A model generated the notes under the pieces. It was not told the origin of the DNA, ran no database searches, and worked only from the letters and a program-made list of their open reading frames with translations. This document shows, one piece after another, positions 23,843 to 35,859 of a DNA stretch of 64,000 bases. A program made the position numbers and the translations under genes. The stretch is from Diploptera punctata (lineage: Eukaryota > Arthropoda > Insecta > Blattodea > Blaberidae), in NCBI GenBank assembly GCA_030220185.1, contig JASPKZ010005708.1:632501-696500 (forward strand). Direction: 5' to 3'. The number at the start of each line of letters is the position of its first letter. Within the stretch, counting starts at the first letter, position 1.

Positions 23843-24169
23843 ATTTGAGTAAAATTTTATCACTTGACCTCAAATTCTTCTTCTTAGACCAGTTTCAAAA
23901 CCTCCTTCGGTTCCATCCTCAGTATTTTCACGACCGTTGTAATGTCGTCTTTTAAGTTCCGCCTCTTGCTCCCTCTCTAGAGGGAGGAGGGAGCAAGAGG
24001 CGGATCTTCAAGATGATAAAACAACGGTCGTAAAAATACTGGGGATGGAACCGAAGAAGGTTTCTAAACTAGTCTAAGAAGAAGAAGAATAAAGTGAGGT
24101 GAGGTGATAAAATTTTACTTAAATAAATAATACCTCGTAGTGTCAATTCCTAAAAAGTTAATTAACAAT
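23843..24169. mobile_element. Foldback retroelement, copy 1 (Penelope-LTR-like)
   Basis: Two arms of about 130 bp, inverted about a centre near 23981, with a palindromic core CCCTCTCTAGAGGG. It is flanked by a perfect 12-bp direct repeat AAGCATTATGTT (23831-23842 and 24170-24181). On the minus strand of the left arm (23920-23892) it has CTGAGGAT, a stem AACC/GGTT around GAAGGA, then GAAAC. This is the same arrangement as in the copies at 35966 and 62832, with different stem bases. No protein is encoded. The long target-site duplication argues for target-primed insertion rather than a cut-and-paste MITE. Confidence 0.7.
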
Positions 24170-24450
24170 AAGCATTATGTTTACCAATTTTAACAAGATT
24201 ATGATAACATTCTTATTGCTTAATGTAAACCGGTCCACGGTTCTTGTTCCTTTAATTTAGGTTATCCGTAATAAAACATTTTGTACTGTTCAGTTGGTAA
24301 GTTAGAAGATTGTATTATTTTACGATGTTCTTTAACTCATGTTTTTACCGTCGCAATTCAATTATGAATTTGACAATTTTGTCTCAAAGGCCACTTACCA
24401 CAGGTGACCACGACTTTTGTTCCCTTCTAATGAAGTCATAATCTAAATTT

Positions 24451-24892
24451 TTACTTCTTCTTCTTCTTCCTTCCAAGTATTAGGCCAAGGCCTGTTACGA
24501 TCCTATAGACAATTTTCCCTCCAGTGTTTCATAGGACGGCCCAGTGATCTTCGTCCTCTTGGTATATAATTATAAACAGCTTTGGGGATCCGATTTGAAC
24601 TCATTCTTTCTAGATGGTGTTTCCAATGTAGTTGGTACTGTTTAATATATTCCAAAATTGGCGTAGTCTTCAATTCTTTTAAGATATTGGCGTTCCTTTT
24701 CCGATCCCATCTGGAGTAACCCGCTGTTCTTCGCATGAATCTCATTTCACAAGCCGTTATTCTGCTTTCATGTTGTCTTTTTAGTGCCCATGCTTCACTA
24801 CCATAGGTCAACACTGGTCTAGCCAAAGTGTTATATAAACGTAATCTGGTGTTTTTTGTACAAGGGATGGTTTCATAACTTGATTAATAATG
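24451..24892 (-). pseudogene. LINE reverse transcriptase C-terminus, 5'-truncated (family 2)
   Basis: The minus strand encodes LARPVLTYGSEAWALKRQHE, RITACEMRFMRRTAGYSRWD, EYIKQYQLHWKHHLERM and RRSLGRPMKHWRENCL before the stop. It then ends with a short untranslated tail rich in GAAGAAGAA. Upstream (left in the element) it reaches the VMKPSLVQKT segment in a different frame and stops near 24892. It is nearly identical in content to 33800-34240, so this is a fairly young, 5'-truncated insertion. The longest open frame is 24826-24503. Confidence 0.88.
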
Positions 24893-25170
24893 TAAATTTT
24901 TACGCCCTGAAAAATTAATCCGCCCCTGTTGGGTTGAACTCGCGAACCGGAGACTACCATGGCAATCGCTACAAAATAAATAAATAAAATAAAATAAAAA
25001 TAAAAAAAAAGTCCACTGCGACTGACACGGACTGTTGGGCTAGTTCGTGGACGGATGGTATATAATGGAACAGAATTTGTAGACTATATTATAACGTCAT
25101 AACTTAACACCACCTTTGGTTGAATAATTATGTTAATTTTAAGATCTACTGCCATACAGGTCTACTTGTG

Positions 25171-25499
25171 CAGGTAGACGAGCTCATGGGTTACGGTCAG
25201 CATTTATGACTACCTTTCAAGCGGTCCCGGGTTCAATTCCGGGTCAAACTATAGGAAATTTTCTTTAAAGGGAATTATTCATGTCGTTGCCTATAGTCTG
25301 GAATAAATTTAGGTTAAGTTTAGGTTAAGAATTTTCCTGGCGCTTCATTATCATTTATCTGCATCATCTTATCGGGGTAACTTAACTCCGCAATCCAGGT
25401 GCCCCAACCTAAGAAATGGATTTTAATTCCACCAATGTCAGGTGAGAAAGCCATAAATGCCATAAGAGACAACCTGGTGGCATTAGGCAATAAAAATAT
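25171..25499 (+). mobile_element. SINE-C copy (tRNA-derived)
   Basis: tRNA-like head (GTAGACGAGCTCATGGGTTA as the A-box region and GGGTTCAATTCC as the B box), a duplicated TTTAGGTTAAG block, and a body with GGTGCCCCAACCTAAG and GACAACCTGGTGGCATT ending in an A-rich tail. The body from 25310 onward matches the 3' half of the chimera at 1944. Confidence 0.75.
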
Positions 25500-27031
25500 G
25501 TAGGTTATTATCTACATGAAGACATAAAATTAAATAAAGTCGCTTTAACGAAATATCAGTCTTGACATTGTTTCACACACCCCAACCTGCTAAAGAGAGA
25601 AAAAAAAGTATCGTATAATACACATACGTGAATTAAAGTATAATTTTATACTGTAGCATCGCCGGATGTTTTTGACATTATCTTTCACAATTGAAAGTTT
25701 AATACAAACTCACTCGAGCACCATGTGTAAGCCTACTAGAATATACTCCAAAGTCAACTATAAGATTGCATTTTATTACATTATTTGATAATGGTCTTTG
25801 ATGAAGTAGCACTAATCAAATTTTGATGCAAATGAACAAAGACACTAAATTTGTGACTATAACAATTTTATTACTTTACCTTAGTTATTTCATCCTGTGT
25901 GGTCTGCTTTAGATTGATATCCTGCGGGCAATTATTAGTTTATTGGAGAAAAACATTTAAGGTACACACGTGGTGGCGATTCTTTATGCAAATGCCATGT
26001 TAATTAATGCATTTCTTTCAATCACTCACATTTAATATTATAACCTTTCGTAGCAGAAAAATAAGTTTATGAGATACATAATATGTAATGCATGTCTCGT
26101 TGTGGATGAATTTTTTGGGGGATGTCAAAGCAACTAATCGTTTTAAAATATCAGTAGTAAATTACTAAACACTAATTTAAGTTTATACATAAATATAATT
26201 ATAATAAAACTACTTTTCTTTTGATGTGGTAAGACTTTATTAATTTCTTTTCTTCACAGTGACTATCAGAAATGATCGTACACTTATAATATTACATGAT
26301 AATTGTCATAATATGAAATAATATTTATTTTTAAGAGCGTAAAATATTTTAGTATTAATATTTATCTCAACATTGTCAAAATATCAAAATATTATAGAAA
26401 ATATAATTTATTGCAAATGAATAATATAATTGTGATTTTAATTAAATATAATGTGAAATCATAAATGTACGTACAGATGGAAACTCAAAGTAGAAAATTT
26501 TGTTCACCCTACATTTTTATCACGTGCATGCACAGTACAGATCTTTCCTGGTATTGATTCAGCAACGTTCACAAGTGTTCCATGTTATTCACTACAATAA
26601 AAAATGACGAATCGAAGATGAAAAATCATATATGGGAAAACTCAATAAAATTGGACACAGTATAAAACTGTCAGAATCTTCGAAAATTTTTAACAGCCCT
26701 CAGTAAATCATTTCAAGGAATTAACTACTTTTTTTCTTTCAAAAATAGACCTAGAAATTATCGTACGAAGAAGATTACAATATGTGCTGAAATAAATGTA
26801 ATCAGATCTGTAAAAAAATACGTTAAGTTCACCTAAGCTAAGTTTTTGACTGAAAAGTAATTTCAATTGATATATCTGCTAGTACGGTGCTAAGATATCT
26901 AAGATGAACAGCCTGCGGGAAATACATGGCTTAAATGAAAACAACAGAGAGAAATATTAGCATGTGCGAAGTCACATTGAACAGTGCTGTGTTTACAGAT
27001 AATATAAATTTTAATACATTCACGTCAGATG
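25500..27031. other. 1.5-kb AT-rich stretch without features
   Basis: No ORF, repeat or exon could be recognised. Confidence 0.45.
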
Positions 27032-27430
27032 GAAGGATCTGAATACATCACAACTTGCTTCAGGAGTTTTAGTTCTTTACTATCAACTGTATCAAACGAC
27101 ATCAACACAGGTGTCATTAAATCGCATACAGCGAGCATCAGAAGTGGTAGTACAACACTCCATGAAGCGACATGAAGGAAAAGCTTTTAGCCTATTAGCG
27201 GCTGCTGGCCTCACGTCTACATATGATGTTCACAGAAGTGTGGACGATCATTCAGCCAGAATAGGAATAACGTGTGGTAAAGTCCATGTCAAGTCCACCA
27301 ACCGTTATAGTTGGTTTTTCCAACTTGGGGCCGCTGCTTATTGTAGCTAACCAAATTTCTCACGTAGGGACTGACCCCAAACTGGACGAAATTAATTAAT
27401 AAAATTGAAGTGGTAGTACATTTAATGATA

Positions 27431-27655
27431 AAAGTAAAGTGATCCTACTACGTACAGCCTTAGGAGGTCCTTGAGGTATTACGATGTTAAGTCTCCACCT
27501 TCCTAGACAATCGGCGCGAGATAGTAGTCGGATTGTCAGCCTTGCGTAACTACCGCCTTTACCCCCAGAACATAGTCTGGTACTCATTTCCCTTAGAGGC
27601 TGAATTAACCCCAGTGCCATGTTGCCGCCAAAAGTTTAGGCCAATTTCAAAATTC
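27431..27655 (-). mobile_element. SINE-D fragment inside the mariner element
   Basis: Matches 56724-56940: AAGTAAAGTGATCC, a GGAGGTCCTTGAGG-like block, GCCTTTACCCCCAGAAC, and TGGTACTCATTT followed by GAGGCTGA. The tRNA-like promoter end is missing, so it is truncated. Confidence 0.75.
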
Positions 27656-27909
27656 TTCTAACTCAAATTAATATATATTTATTATCCTATTTGCGTTTAT
27701 AATAAGTATTATAAAAATAATAATTTTCATTCTTTTTTAACATATTTCATTCAAAATTAATAATGCTACAATTCTCTGAATATATTTTTAAAAACTCATA
27801 TAATGATAAATACATTAAATATTCAAAACTGATTTGATCGTACAGTTCAAATTTTGTTGACCTCGTCACAAAAAAATGATGACACTAATACTGAATTGAT
27901 TTTGATAGA

Positions 27910-30053
27910 ATGGTAATATACTGGTTCTACGTTAAAGTGGGCTATGCGACTTGCTTCAGCGAGTTGTGCGCGCATCCGATTATTATTTGGTCGGCCGATT
28001 ACAGCTGCAATCTCGCGGAATGTCACATTGATGCGGTAATATTCAACGACCGGCGGATCCAGTTGCGAACTTATTCAACGGTTCAGCATATCATACGGTG
28101 CGGTGTACGGTATCTTCCATGACACATTGAAATTTCGTAAACTTAGTTCCCGCTCGGTGACAAAGAACCTGACAGACGGCCACCAGCGAATGATAGCAAG
28201 TTCATCTAATACGTTACGGTGCATAAGGACATGACTTTCGGAAATACTGGTGACAAGTGGTGGTCGTACCAGTGTACGTCCTATAGAGGCCTCTATAAGT
28301 GTCGCAATCTGCCAAGGAAGTGATTTTCACAAAGTTTTGGGATATACAAGGCGTTTTAGAGGCGGCGTTTGCTCAACACGGGACCATTGGGAATGTTGCA
28401 GCCTACATTCGAACTTTAGTAAAGTTGAGTAGTGCCCTTGATAACAAACGCCGTAAAATGAATTCTTACTATGTCAAACTTCTTCATGACAGTGCTCACC
28501 CCCTATGTTGTGGCTTCTATCCGTAAGAAAATCAGATTTGGTTGAGAGATGCTCCAGAACCCACCATAAAGTCCAGGCCTTGCATTATGGACTTTCATGT
28601 CTTTGGTGCCATGAAAAAATTCCTGGCTGCCATCGGTTTGAGACAGATGCAAAAATGCGATTAGCTGTCCGCAGATGGCTATACCCCAACCGAACGGACT
28701 TCTAAGAACAGGTCATACTGAAACTGATACGACGATGGCTATACCCCAACCGAATGTACTTCTAAGAACAGGTTATACTGAAACTGATACGACGATGGCT
28801 ATACCCCAACCGAATGTACTTCTAAGAACAGGTTATACTGAAACTGATACGACGATGGCTATACCCCAACCGAATGGACTTCTAAGAACAGGTTATACTG
28901 AAACTGATACGACGATGGCTATACCCCAACCGAACGTTCTTCTAAGAACAGGTCATACTGAAACTGATACGACGATGGCTATACCCCAACCGAATGTACT
29001 TCTAAGAACAGGTTATACTGAAACTGATACGACGATGGCTATACCCCAACCGAATGTACTTCTAAGAACAGGTTATACTGAAACTGATACGACGATGGCT
29101 ATACCCCAAACCGAATGTACTTCTAAGAACAGGTTATACTGAAACTGATACGACGATGGCTATACCCAACCAAATGTACTTCTAAGAACAGGTTATACTG
29201 AAACTGATACGACGATGGCTATACCCCAACCGAATGGACTTCTAAGAACAGGTTATACTGAAACTGATACGACGATGGCTATACCCCAACCGAACGGATG
29301 GCTATACCCCAACCGAATGTACTTCTAAGAACAGGTTATACTGAAACTGATACGACGATGGCTATACCCCAACCGAATGTACTTCTAAGAACAGGTTATA
29401 CTGAAACTGATACGACGATGGCTATACCCCAACCGAATGGACTTCTAAGAACAGGTTATACTGAAACTGATACGACGATGGCTATACCCCAACCGAATGG
29501 ACTTCTAAGAACAGGTCATACTGAAACTGATACGACGATGGCTATACCCCAACCGAATGTACTTCTAAGAACAGGTTATACTGAAACTGATACGACGATG
29601 GCTATACCCCAACCGAATGTACTTCTAAGAACAGGTTATACTGAAACTGATACGACGATGGCTATACCCCAACCGAATGTACTTCTAAGAACAGGTTATA
29701 CTGAAACTGATACGACGATGGCTATACCCCAACCGAATGTACTTATAAGAACAGGTTATACTGAAACTGATACGACGATGGCTATACCCCAACCGAATGT
29801 ACTTCTAAGAACAGGTTATACTGAAACTGATACGACGATGGCTATACCCCAACCGAATGTACTTCTAAGAACAGGTTATACTGAAACTGATACGACGATG
29901 GCTATACCCCAACCGAATGTACTTCTAAGAACAGGTTATACTGAAACTGATACGACGATGGCTATACCCCAACCGAATGTACTTCTAAGAACAAGTTATA
30001 CTGAAACTGATACGACGATGGGAGAAGTGTTGAGAATGTTGGCGATTAAGTAG
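27910..30053 (+). pseudogene. Mariner-like transposase pseudogene with internal repeat expansion
   Basis: Recognisable pieces in order: VYGIFHDTLKFRKLSSRSVT, KNLTDGHQRMIAS (about 28080-28200), VIFTKFWDIQGVLEAAF (acidic catalytic position in FWD), TIGNVAAYIRTL, LDNKRRKMN, VKLLHDSAHP (second Asp), DFHVFGAMKKFL (third Asp) and LAVRRWLYPN at 28675. Frameshifts separate several of them. The protein should then read about 20 residues to RRW-x-KC. Instead those 60 bp are repeated to 30017, after which WEKC, then VENVGD and VEK, close the transposase. The family is Tc1/mariner, judged by the D..D34D spacing and C-terminus. It cannot make active transposase. Confidence 0.82.
28675..30017 (+). repeat. 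60-bp coding-frame minisatellite, about 22 units
   Basis: Ten units from 28675 (one of 61 bp and one of 59 bp), one partial 23-bp unit at 29275-29297, then twelve perfect-length units to 30017. In one frame every unit encodes MAIPQPNVLLRTGYTETDTT, giving open frames of 155 and 251 codons. In the ancestral transposase frame each unit reads RRWLYPNR.DF-stop-EQVILKLI, so each carries the same TAA. Variation between units is limited to a few positions (GTA/GGA, TTA/TCA), indicating recent or homogenised expansion. The 251-aa frame is very unlikely to be a real gene. Confidence 0.95.
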
Positions 30054-30711
30054 AAAAGTAGCTAAAAGATGAGTTAATTTGTTCTGTGTGTTTTTTTTTA
30101 CCTATTAAACTTCAAAAATATATACCCATATATTGTCCATTACTTTCCGTTCCACCCTCGTATTTATTACAAACGCAAATAAGAAAATGAAATAGTCCAA
30201 TCAATTCGAGTTAATTTATTATGTGTACTACAATTTGTGGCGCTTACTATGTGATTAATAGCACATGTGTTGATGCAGTTGATAGCAAAGCATTAAACTC
30301 CTGAAGCAAGTTGTGATGTATTCAGATCACCTTCACAAAGTATTGTATCAATGACCCAGACCTCAAGATACCCGTTTTAATGTGCAGCATGACAACTTGT
30401 AACTGACACAATCATCAGTGTGATCTCATGCATGTCATGTCCTCCCTTCCAAATAAAGTATAAACAATAAGTCTCATTTGCATTAAAATATACAAGCCTA
30501 AATTTGTCACAAGTATTTAGGTCTGTAGAAAAGTATTGAGCAATTCATGTGTGAATCACAACCACGATCCAGCTATAGAACGTGCAAATTAAATATACTG
30601 CAAAGGAGTTGGCATATTCTGTTTCAAATTATTGCACTTACCCCCACCAATTATAATTCATTTGATGTTATTCTTGTTCCAGTATCTCGCAAAAGTTGGA
30701 CAATTCCTGAA

Positions 30712-31300
30712 TTATAGTAGTAGGACTTTATTAGACAAAAAGTAAGATATTTACAATATTATTTACAAATATGGGTCGCACGGGCAGTAAGTCGTACGTG
30801 CTGTTGACAGTCCGTTACAATAAAGTAATAATTGGTACTAGTGTAAAGAAAAATAAACAACAGAAACAGCAATAACATTACAATTACATAAAGAAAACAC
30901 AATAATAATATTACAATTAAATAATAACACAATAGCATTATACACTAAAAACATTAACATTACAATTACATAAAGAAAACACAATAATATTACAATTAAA
31001 TAACACAATAGCATTATACACTAATTAATGTACATATAATTGTTAATAATTAATGGTATTGCATTTGATAACATATATTTATTCATGAATGAGTGTTGTC
31101 CTTATTTTTCGCGTTTTGTCCAGAAATTTATCCAATTTTCTGGATTTACCAATAACTCGTAGCATGCCAATCTTTCTCGATTTGAATTTAGAAATCTTTC
31201 CGGTAATAACTGACGTCTCCAATATTCTAAATCATTACATTTTCCTAATATATGTATCTCATCTTCAAATTTCCCGCACATTGGACATCATAATATAAAC
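30712..31300 (-). pseudogene. LINE 3' end with zinc-knuckle C-terminus
   Basis: The minus strand from 31298 reads CPMCGKFEDEIHILGKC, then NDLEYWRRQLLPERFL, ERLACYELL and NWINFWTK. A CxxC..HxxxxC motif after the reverse transcriptase is usual in several insect LINE clades. It is followed by an AT-rich 3' UTR ending near 30712 with AATAAAGTCC. The fragment is 5'-truncated and has at least one stop. Confidence 0.72.
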
Positions 31301-31311
31301 ATTTTTAAGTA

Positions 31312-31600
31312 TCGCGCCGTAGCCGAATGGTTAAGGCAAGAGCTAAGGAATGTGTTCTGGTTCGAATCTTCATGGGGAAATGTTTTTCTCATGGGATTTT
31401 GGCCAGTATGGGACGGGTGCCCACTCAGCATCATACAGAATTTGGTTAGCTACAATAAGTAGCGGCTCCAAGTTGAAAAAAAAAAACAGCTATAATGGCT
31501 GGGTGATGGACATGCTGTGATTGACAAATGTAGATGTGAGACCAGCAGCCGGCTGGTTGGCCAAGGGTCTTCTAGACCTGTCACGCCATGGAGTTTAGAT
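31312..31600 (+). mobile_element. SINE-B copy, near full length
   Basis: The head CGCGCCGTAGCCGAATGG, TTAAGGC and the B box GGTTCGAATCT resemble a Leu/Ser-type tRNA. Body: TTTTGGCCAGTATGGGAC, TTAGCTACAATAAGTAGCGG, AGCCGGCTGGTTGG, TGTCACGCCATGGAGTT. This is the clearest reference copy of SINE-B in the window. Confidence 0.88.
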
Positions 31601-31740
31601 AAACATTAAAAAAAATGACGTGTTTATCGCATTTTATGTCGTACTTGGCACTTCTACGTTTTCACGAACATGTATTTAATAGCTTATCTTTATTATAGAT
31701 TATGCATTTCCTCATTCATAAAAACAGTATTTCTTTAACT

Positions 31741-32495
31741 GACTATTTAACTCATGCCCCAAATGGGACTCAATGGCCAATCACGTTTCAATGATTTCTG
31801 TTTTACAACCAATCAGAGTCGTGTTTCACGAAATATTTATCAGTGTTATAATTACCATATTAAAGAAGGCTCCTCCTTTTTAATATTCTGAACAGATCTG
31901 ACCATTATTTTGCAGTGACTGAGCCTGTGAGAAATACGGCTACCAGATTGTATATATAGTGCATGAATGTCAACACATGCCGCATGCGGGAGTTAATATA
32001 AAAACATTTGTAGAAATTGATTATACCACCAAAAAAAGAAACCACTGTTTGCACTTTCTTAAATGTATTTTTTCCCAGGTAACAATCCACAAAAATATAA
32101 TTGTCATATTTACATCATACGACATCAATAAATGAATTAATATACAGTTTGATGTGTTTAATTTTTTCTCCACCAGAGAACATTCTTACAATATTGCGTT
32201 CCTTTGGCAATAAATAGTATGATCTGGTTGCAGTGATAAACAAAAGAAGCAGATGAAGCGTACCTATCGTTTTTCATTTGTTTTCAAACTCGCCGTTTAC
32301 ATTAAATATATAAATATTTTAAAATAACTATAGTTAAATAATGATTTGTGAGTAAACAGCTTAATTTTATTCGTTAAATAGTCCTAACAAATACCACTCT
32401 TGATTTCCAAATTCTCTAGATAAATTCACTCCTCTCTTCGTGAGTCGTGAATTTATCGATAATTTGGAAATCACTCGTGGCATTACTTATGATAA
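31741..32495 (+). mobile_element. Element H copy 2, full length
   Basis: Same length and order as 4214-4965. It keeps both ACCAATCA motifs, the TATATATAG segment, the CCGCATGCGG palindrome (about 31980) and the complete terminal hairpin (about 32390-32480). Confidence 0.85.
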
Positions 32496-33195
32496 ACCCC
32501 CGCTGATAGTGTCACGCAGCTAAAAATACTAATTTTAATTTGTTTACCATGTTTTATGCATTTCTTGTCAAGTCGATATGGAGGGAAATGAAAGACGTGG
32601 TGTGGCTTCTTTTGGAAAGGTAATTAAAAAAACTCAAACCACGTGTCACAGAAATGGAAACCATATTGCAGGCAAAACTCGCAGATGTTATAACTTACCG
32701 CCTGCTATTGCCACTGCCACTTAGGAGGAGGAATCTGTGTTAAACACACAAAATATACAAACATCAATTCTTGCATGGTTAGTAATTTTTCAAAGAAACC
32801 GATTCCTTTCTCCGTTTCGTTGAAACAATTTTATAATAAACTATATTCGAAGTTTCACTTTTCTATAATTGATTATACTGACATATCATTCGAATGGAAG
32901 GAAAAGGCATTAGTAAATGCCATAGTTAACCGGCATGGCATGGACCTTTTAGATTTTGCTAGTTTTTATCGCCTGCTAAAATTTCATATACATAATATTG
33001 ACTTTTCATTGTTGAAAAACAGGACTGTATAATATATGACACTTATTTCGAAAGAAGAGTCTGTTAGAAATACACCTTGAGAACAGTTCTGGGGAAAAAA
33101 GTTTTCTGTATGTCTAAAGCGCTTGATCTGCTGCGTTTCTAAACTTAAAATTCAATTATTGCCAAATATTAAAAAGTGGACTCTGATTGTTTTTC
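32496..33195 (+). other. Unassigned sequence with an 85-aa ORF
   Basis: The ORF 32775-33032 (MVSNFSKKPIPFSVSLKQFY start) is not AT-low-complexity and has a mixed amino-acid composition. An earlier frame (MEGNERRGVASFGKVIKKTQ, 32579 onward) precedes it. I do not recognise either. They could be remnants of a transposon between element H and the LINE. Confidence 0.3.
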
Positions 33196-33199
33196 CTTT

Positions 33200-34243
33200 G
33201 TACTCTTCATATGATAAAAAACATTTATGACTTCATAAAGGCTTTTGACAAAGTAGACAGAAATATATTACTACAAATTTTAGCTGATGATAACGTTCCA
33301 CAACAATATATTACTAATATCTTCAACATCTATAAAGATAATGAAATCTCTGTTAAACAAGATGGCAAATTATCTTCTTGGGAAAAGATCAACACTGGAG
33401 TAAGACAGGGATGTGGACTTTCACCGGTGCTTTTCATTATATACATGAATAAATTAATAAATGAATGGAGGAAAACACAACGAGGATATATACCCATCAA
33501 TAGGAACCTCAAACTCGATGCTATTCTTTTTGCAGACGATTTAGCTCTTCTGACACTTTCCGAAAATGATTTGCAACGATCAATTTATAATTTACAAAAA
33601 TAGGTGCCAAATTTAATATGGAAATATCAATTAACAAAACTAAAATTATGGCATTTCATGGGAAGGACCCCATACAAAGTAAAATCTGTCTCCAGAATAA
33701 AATTTTAGAGAGATCTAATCAATTTAAATATCTTGGATATTATCTCTCTATCTGGGATGAAAAGGATATCCCTGAAAAAAATTACTAGTTATAATAAAAG
33801 TATAGGAATTATTAATCAAGTTATGAAACCATCCCTTGTACAAAAAACACGAGATTACGTTTATATAACACTTTGGCTAGACCAGTGTTGACCTATGGTA
33901 GTGAAGCATGGACACTAAAAATACAACATGAAAGCAGAATAACGGCTTGTGAAATGAGATTCATGCGCAGAACAGCGGGTTACACCAGATGGGATCGGAA
34001 AAGGAACACCAATATCTTAAAATAATTGAAACTACGCCAATTTTGGAATATATTAAACAGTACCAACTAAATTGGAAACACCATCTTGAAAGAATGAGTT
34101 CAAATCGGATCCCCAAAGCTGTTTATAATTATATACCAAGAGGACGAAGATCGCTGGGCCGTCCTTTGAAACGCTGGAGGGAAAATTTTCTATAGGATCG
34201 TAACAGGCCTTGGCCTAATACTTGGAAGGAAGAAGAAGAAAAA
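33200..34243 (+). pseudogene. LINE reverse transcriptase, 3' half (family 2)
   Basis: RT motifs in order: FIKAFDKVDRNIL (motif A, catalytic Asp), SSWEKINTGVRQGCGLSPVL (motif B), AILFADDLALL (motif C, FADD), then a stop at 33601. The remaining C-terminal part runs in broken frames: KIMAFHGKDP, FKYLGY, a TLARPVLTYGSEAW-like stretch, RRTAGYTRWD, and finally RRSLGRPLKRWRENFL with a stop at 34194, plus a tail of GAAGAAGAA. The endonuclease and N-terminal RT are absent (5' truncation). At least three disruptions make it inactive. Confidence 0.88.
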
Positions 34244-34429
34244 CATTTATCTTTCAAACCTTTACCTTATAGTGATAAAAGATAATTGACCTAGATGAAA
34301 TCCTAAAAAGAATCTACAGATTTTTATTAATATTGGAGCATTTTTGAGTTATTCCTGGTAAAAACCACTCTTTCGTATGAAATTTCTCACACAAAAGTGG
34401 ATGATGCCGTGACCAATTATTATTTTAGT

Positions 34430-35395
34430 TAAAATTATATGAAGTCCTCAAATATGATGGAATCCCAGAACAACTGATAAAAGCTATATATGATATTTAT
34501 AAGGACAATTACATCCAAGTTAAGATTGAAAATAAAATCTCGGAATGCAGACTAATTAATCAAGGAATTAGACAAGGATGTGGTCTTTCACCAATGCTCT
34601 TCATAATATACACGAACTCAATTATTAAAGAATGGAGACTACAACCACATGGCAGTATACCACTTAATAGATTATATGATTTAGATAATTATATATTATT
34701 TGCAGATGACATTGTGTTTATAGCGAATTCAGAAGATGACCTACAACGTTCAGTCCACTCTTTTCAGCAAATTGCAATAAACTACAACATGGAAATCTCA
34801 ACAGAAAAATCTAAAGTCATGGCTTTCCTAGGAAAAGACCCAGTTCGCAGTAAAATTGTTATTAATAATAAAATATTAGAACAAACCAACACATTTAACT
34901 ACCTCGGATACCAAGTTACAATACGAAGAAGAAAAAGATTTTAGTCAAAAAATTATAATACAATTATAACATTAAGAGTAACAGGAATTATAAATAATAT
35001 TTTCAAGCCAAACACACACGAACTAGAATTTATAAAACACTGGCCAGACCCATATTATGTTACGGCAGTGAGGCCTGGGCAATTCGCAGTGTAGATGAAC
35101 AAAGACTAACTGCGGCAGAAATGAAATTTATGAGACGTACTGCGGGCTATTCAAGGACAGACAATAAAAGGAATTATGAGATTCTCAAAGAATTACACAC
35201 AGAATCAGTCATGGAATATGTACAAAAATACAGAAACAACTGGAAATCTCACGTACGAATAATGAGCAGAACAAGAATACCACGTCAGATCTTAAATTAC
35301 CAGCCACCAGGCAAGAGATCTTTGGGCAGACCATTCAAACGTTGGATTGAGACCGTAACAGACCACTAGGTCTATCACATGAAAGGAAGAAGATT
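34430..35395 (+). pseudogene. LINE reverse transcriptase, 3' half (related family)
   Basis: Separate insertion in the same direction. Motif order: YIQVKIENKISECRLINQGI, RQGCGLSPMLFIIYT (motif B), YILFADDIVFIA (motif C), MEISTEKSKVMAF, FNYLGYQVT, then a stop at 34942. Later KTLARPILCYGSEAWAIRS, MKFMRRTAGYSRTDNKRN, NYQPPGKRSLGRPFKRWIE and a stop at 35367. It is clearly diverged from the neighbour at 33200 (about half of residues differ), so it is not a tandem duplication. The element is 5'-truncated and dead. Confidence 0.87.
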
Positions 35396-35859
35396 ATATG
35401 AAGATGGCAGCAGACTTGCATTATATTGACAAGATTGATAACTTAATTCTTCAAACAAAAATAATCTCTCAACAGAATGATTGTGATAAAGTGGTTTAGA
35501 GTGACATTTACTCTCAAGGATGAAGATATATAGCTCATTTGTAAAGCATAATACTCTACTGACACGTGCTCTAGCTGACTCATTGGTTATTGGTTGAGTT
35601 GTGACATACCAAATTAAGCAGTGACAAGTTAATTTATACTTTTAAAAAATAAATGAATAATCAGATTACGCTTCAGGCAAAATCTAAATTTAATCTGCTT
35701 AGATAAAACCTTATAAATTTATATAAATCGAATATCTTAAGATGACAATATTAGTTTTATGTTTTGCACATAGCTTCAGAGCTTGTTAATGTAAGTGATC
35801 TGCCTTGTTTTCAGGTACTTATCGTTTTTAATAATAAATAAAGTTCAATATTATTATAA

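Larger units (their letters stand above)
27032..30334 (+). mobile_element. Mariner-type transposon with long terminal inverted repeats
   Basis: The left end (GATCTGAATACATCACAACT, GCTTCAGGAGTTTTAG and onward to about 27118) is inverted at the right end (30328 back to about 30250) with near-perfect identity over the outer 35 bp and indels further in, so the repeats are about 80 bp. Between them lie a SINE-D insertion (27431-27655), a broken transposase (27910-28680) and a 60-bp tandem array (28675-30017) followed by the transposase C-terminus. The flanking TA duplication is not clear, and the ends may be a few bases off. Confidence 0.82.
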
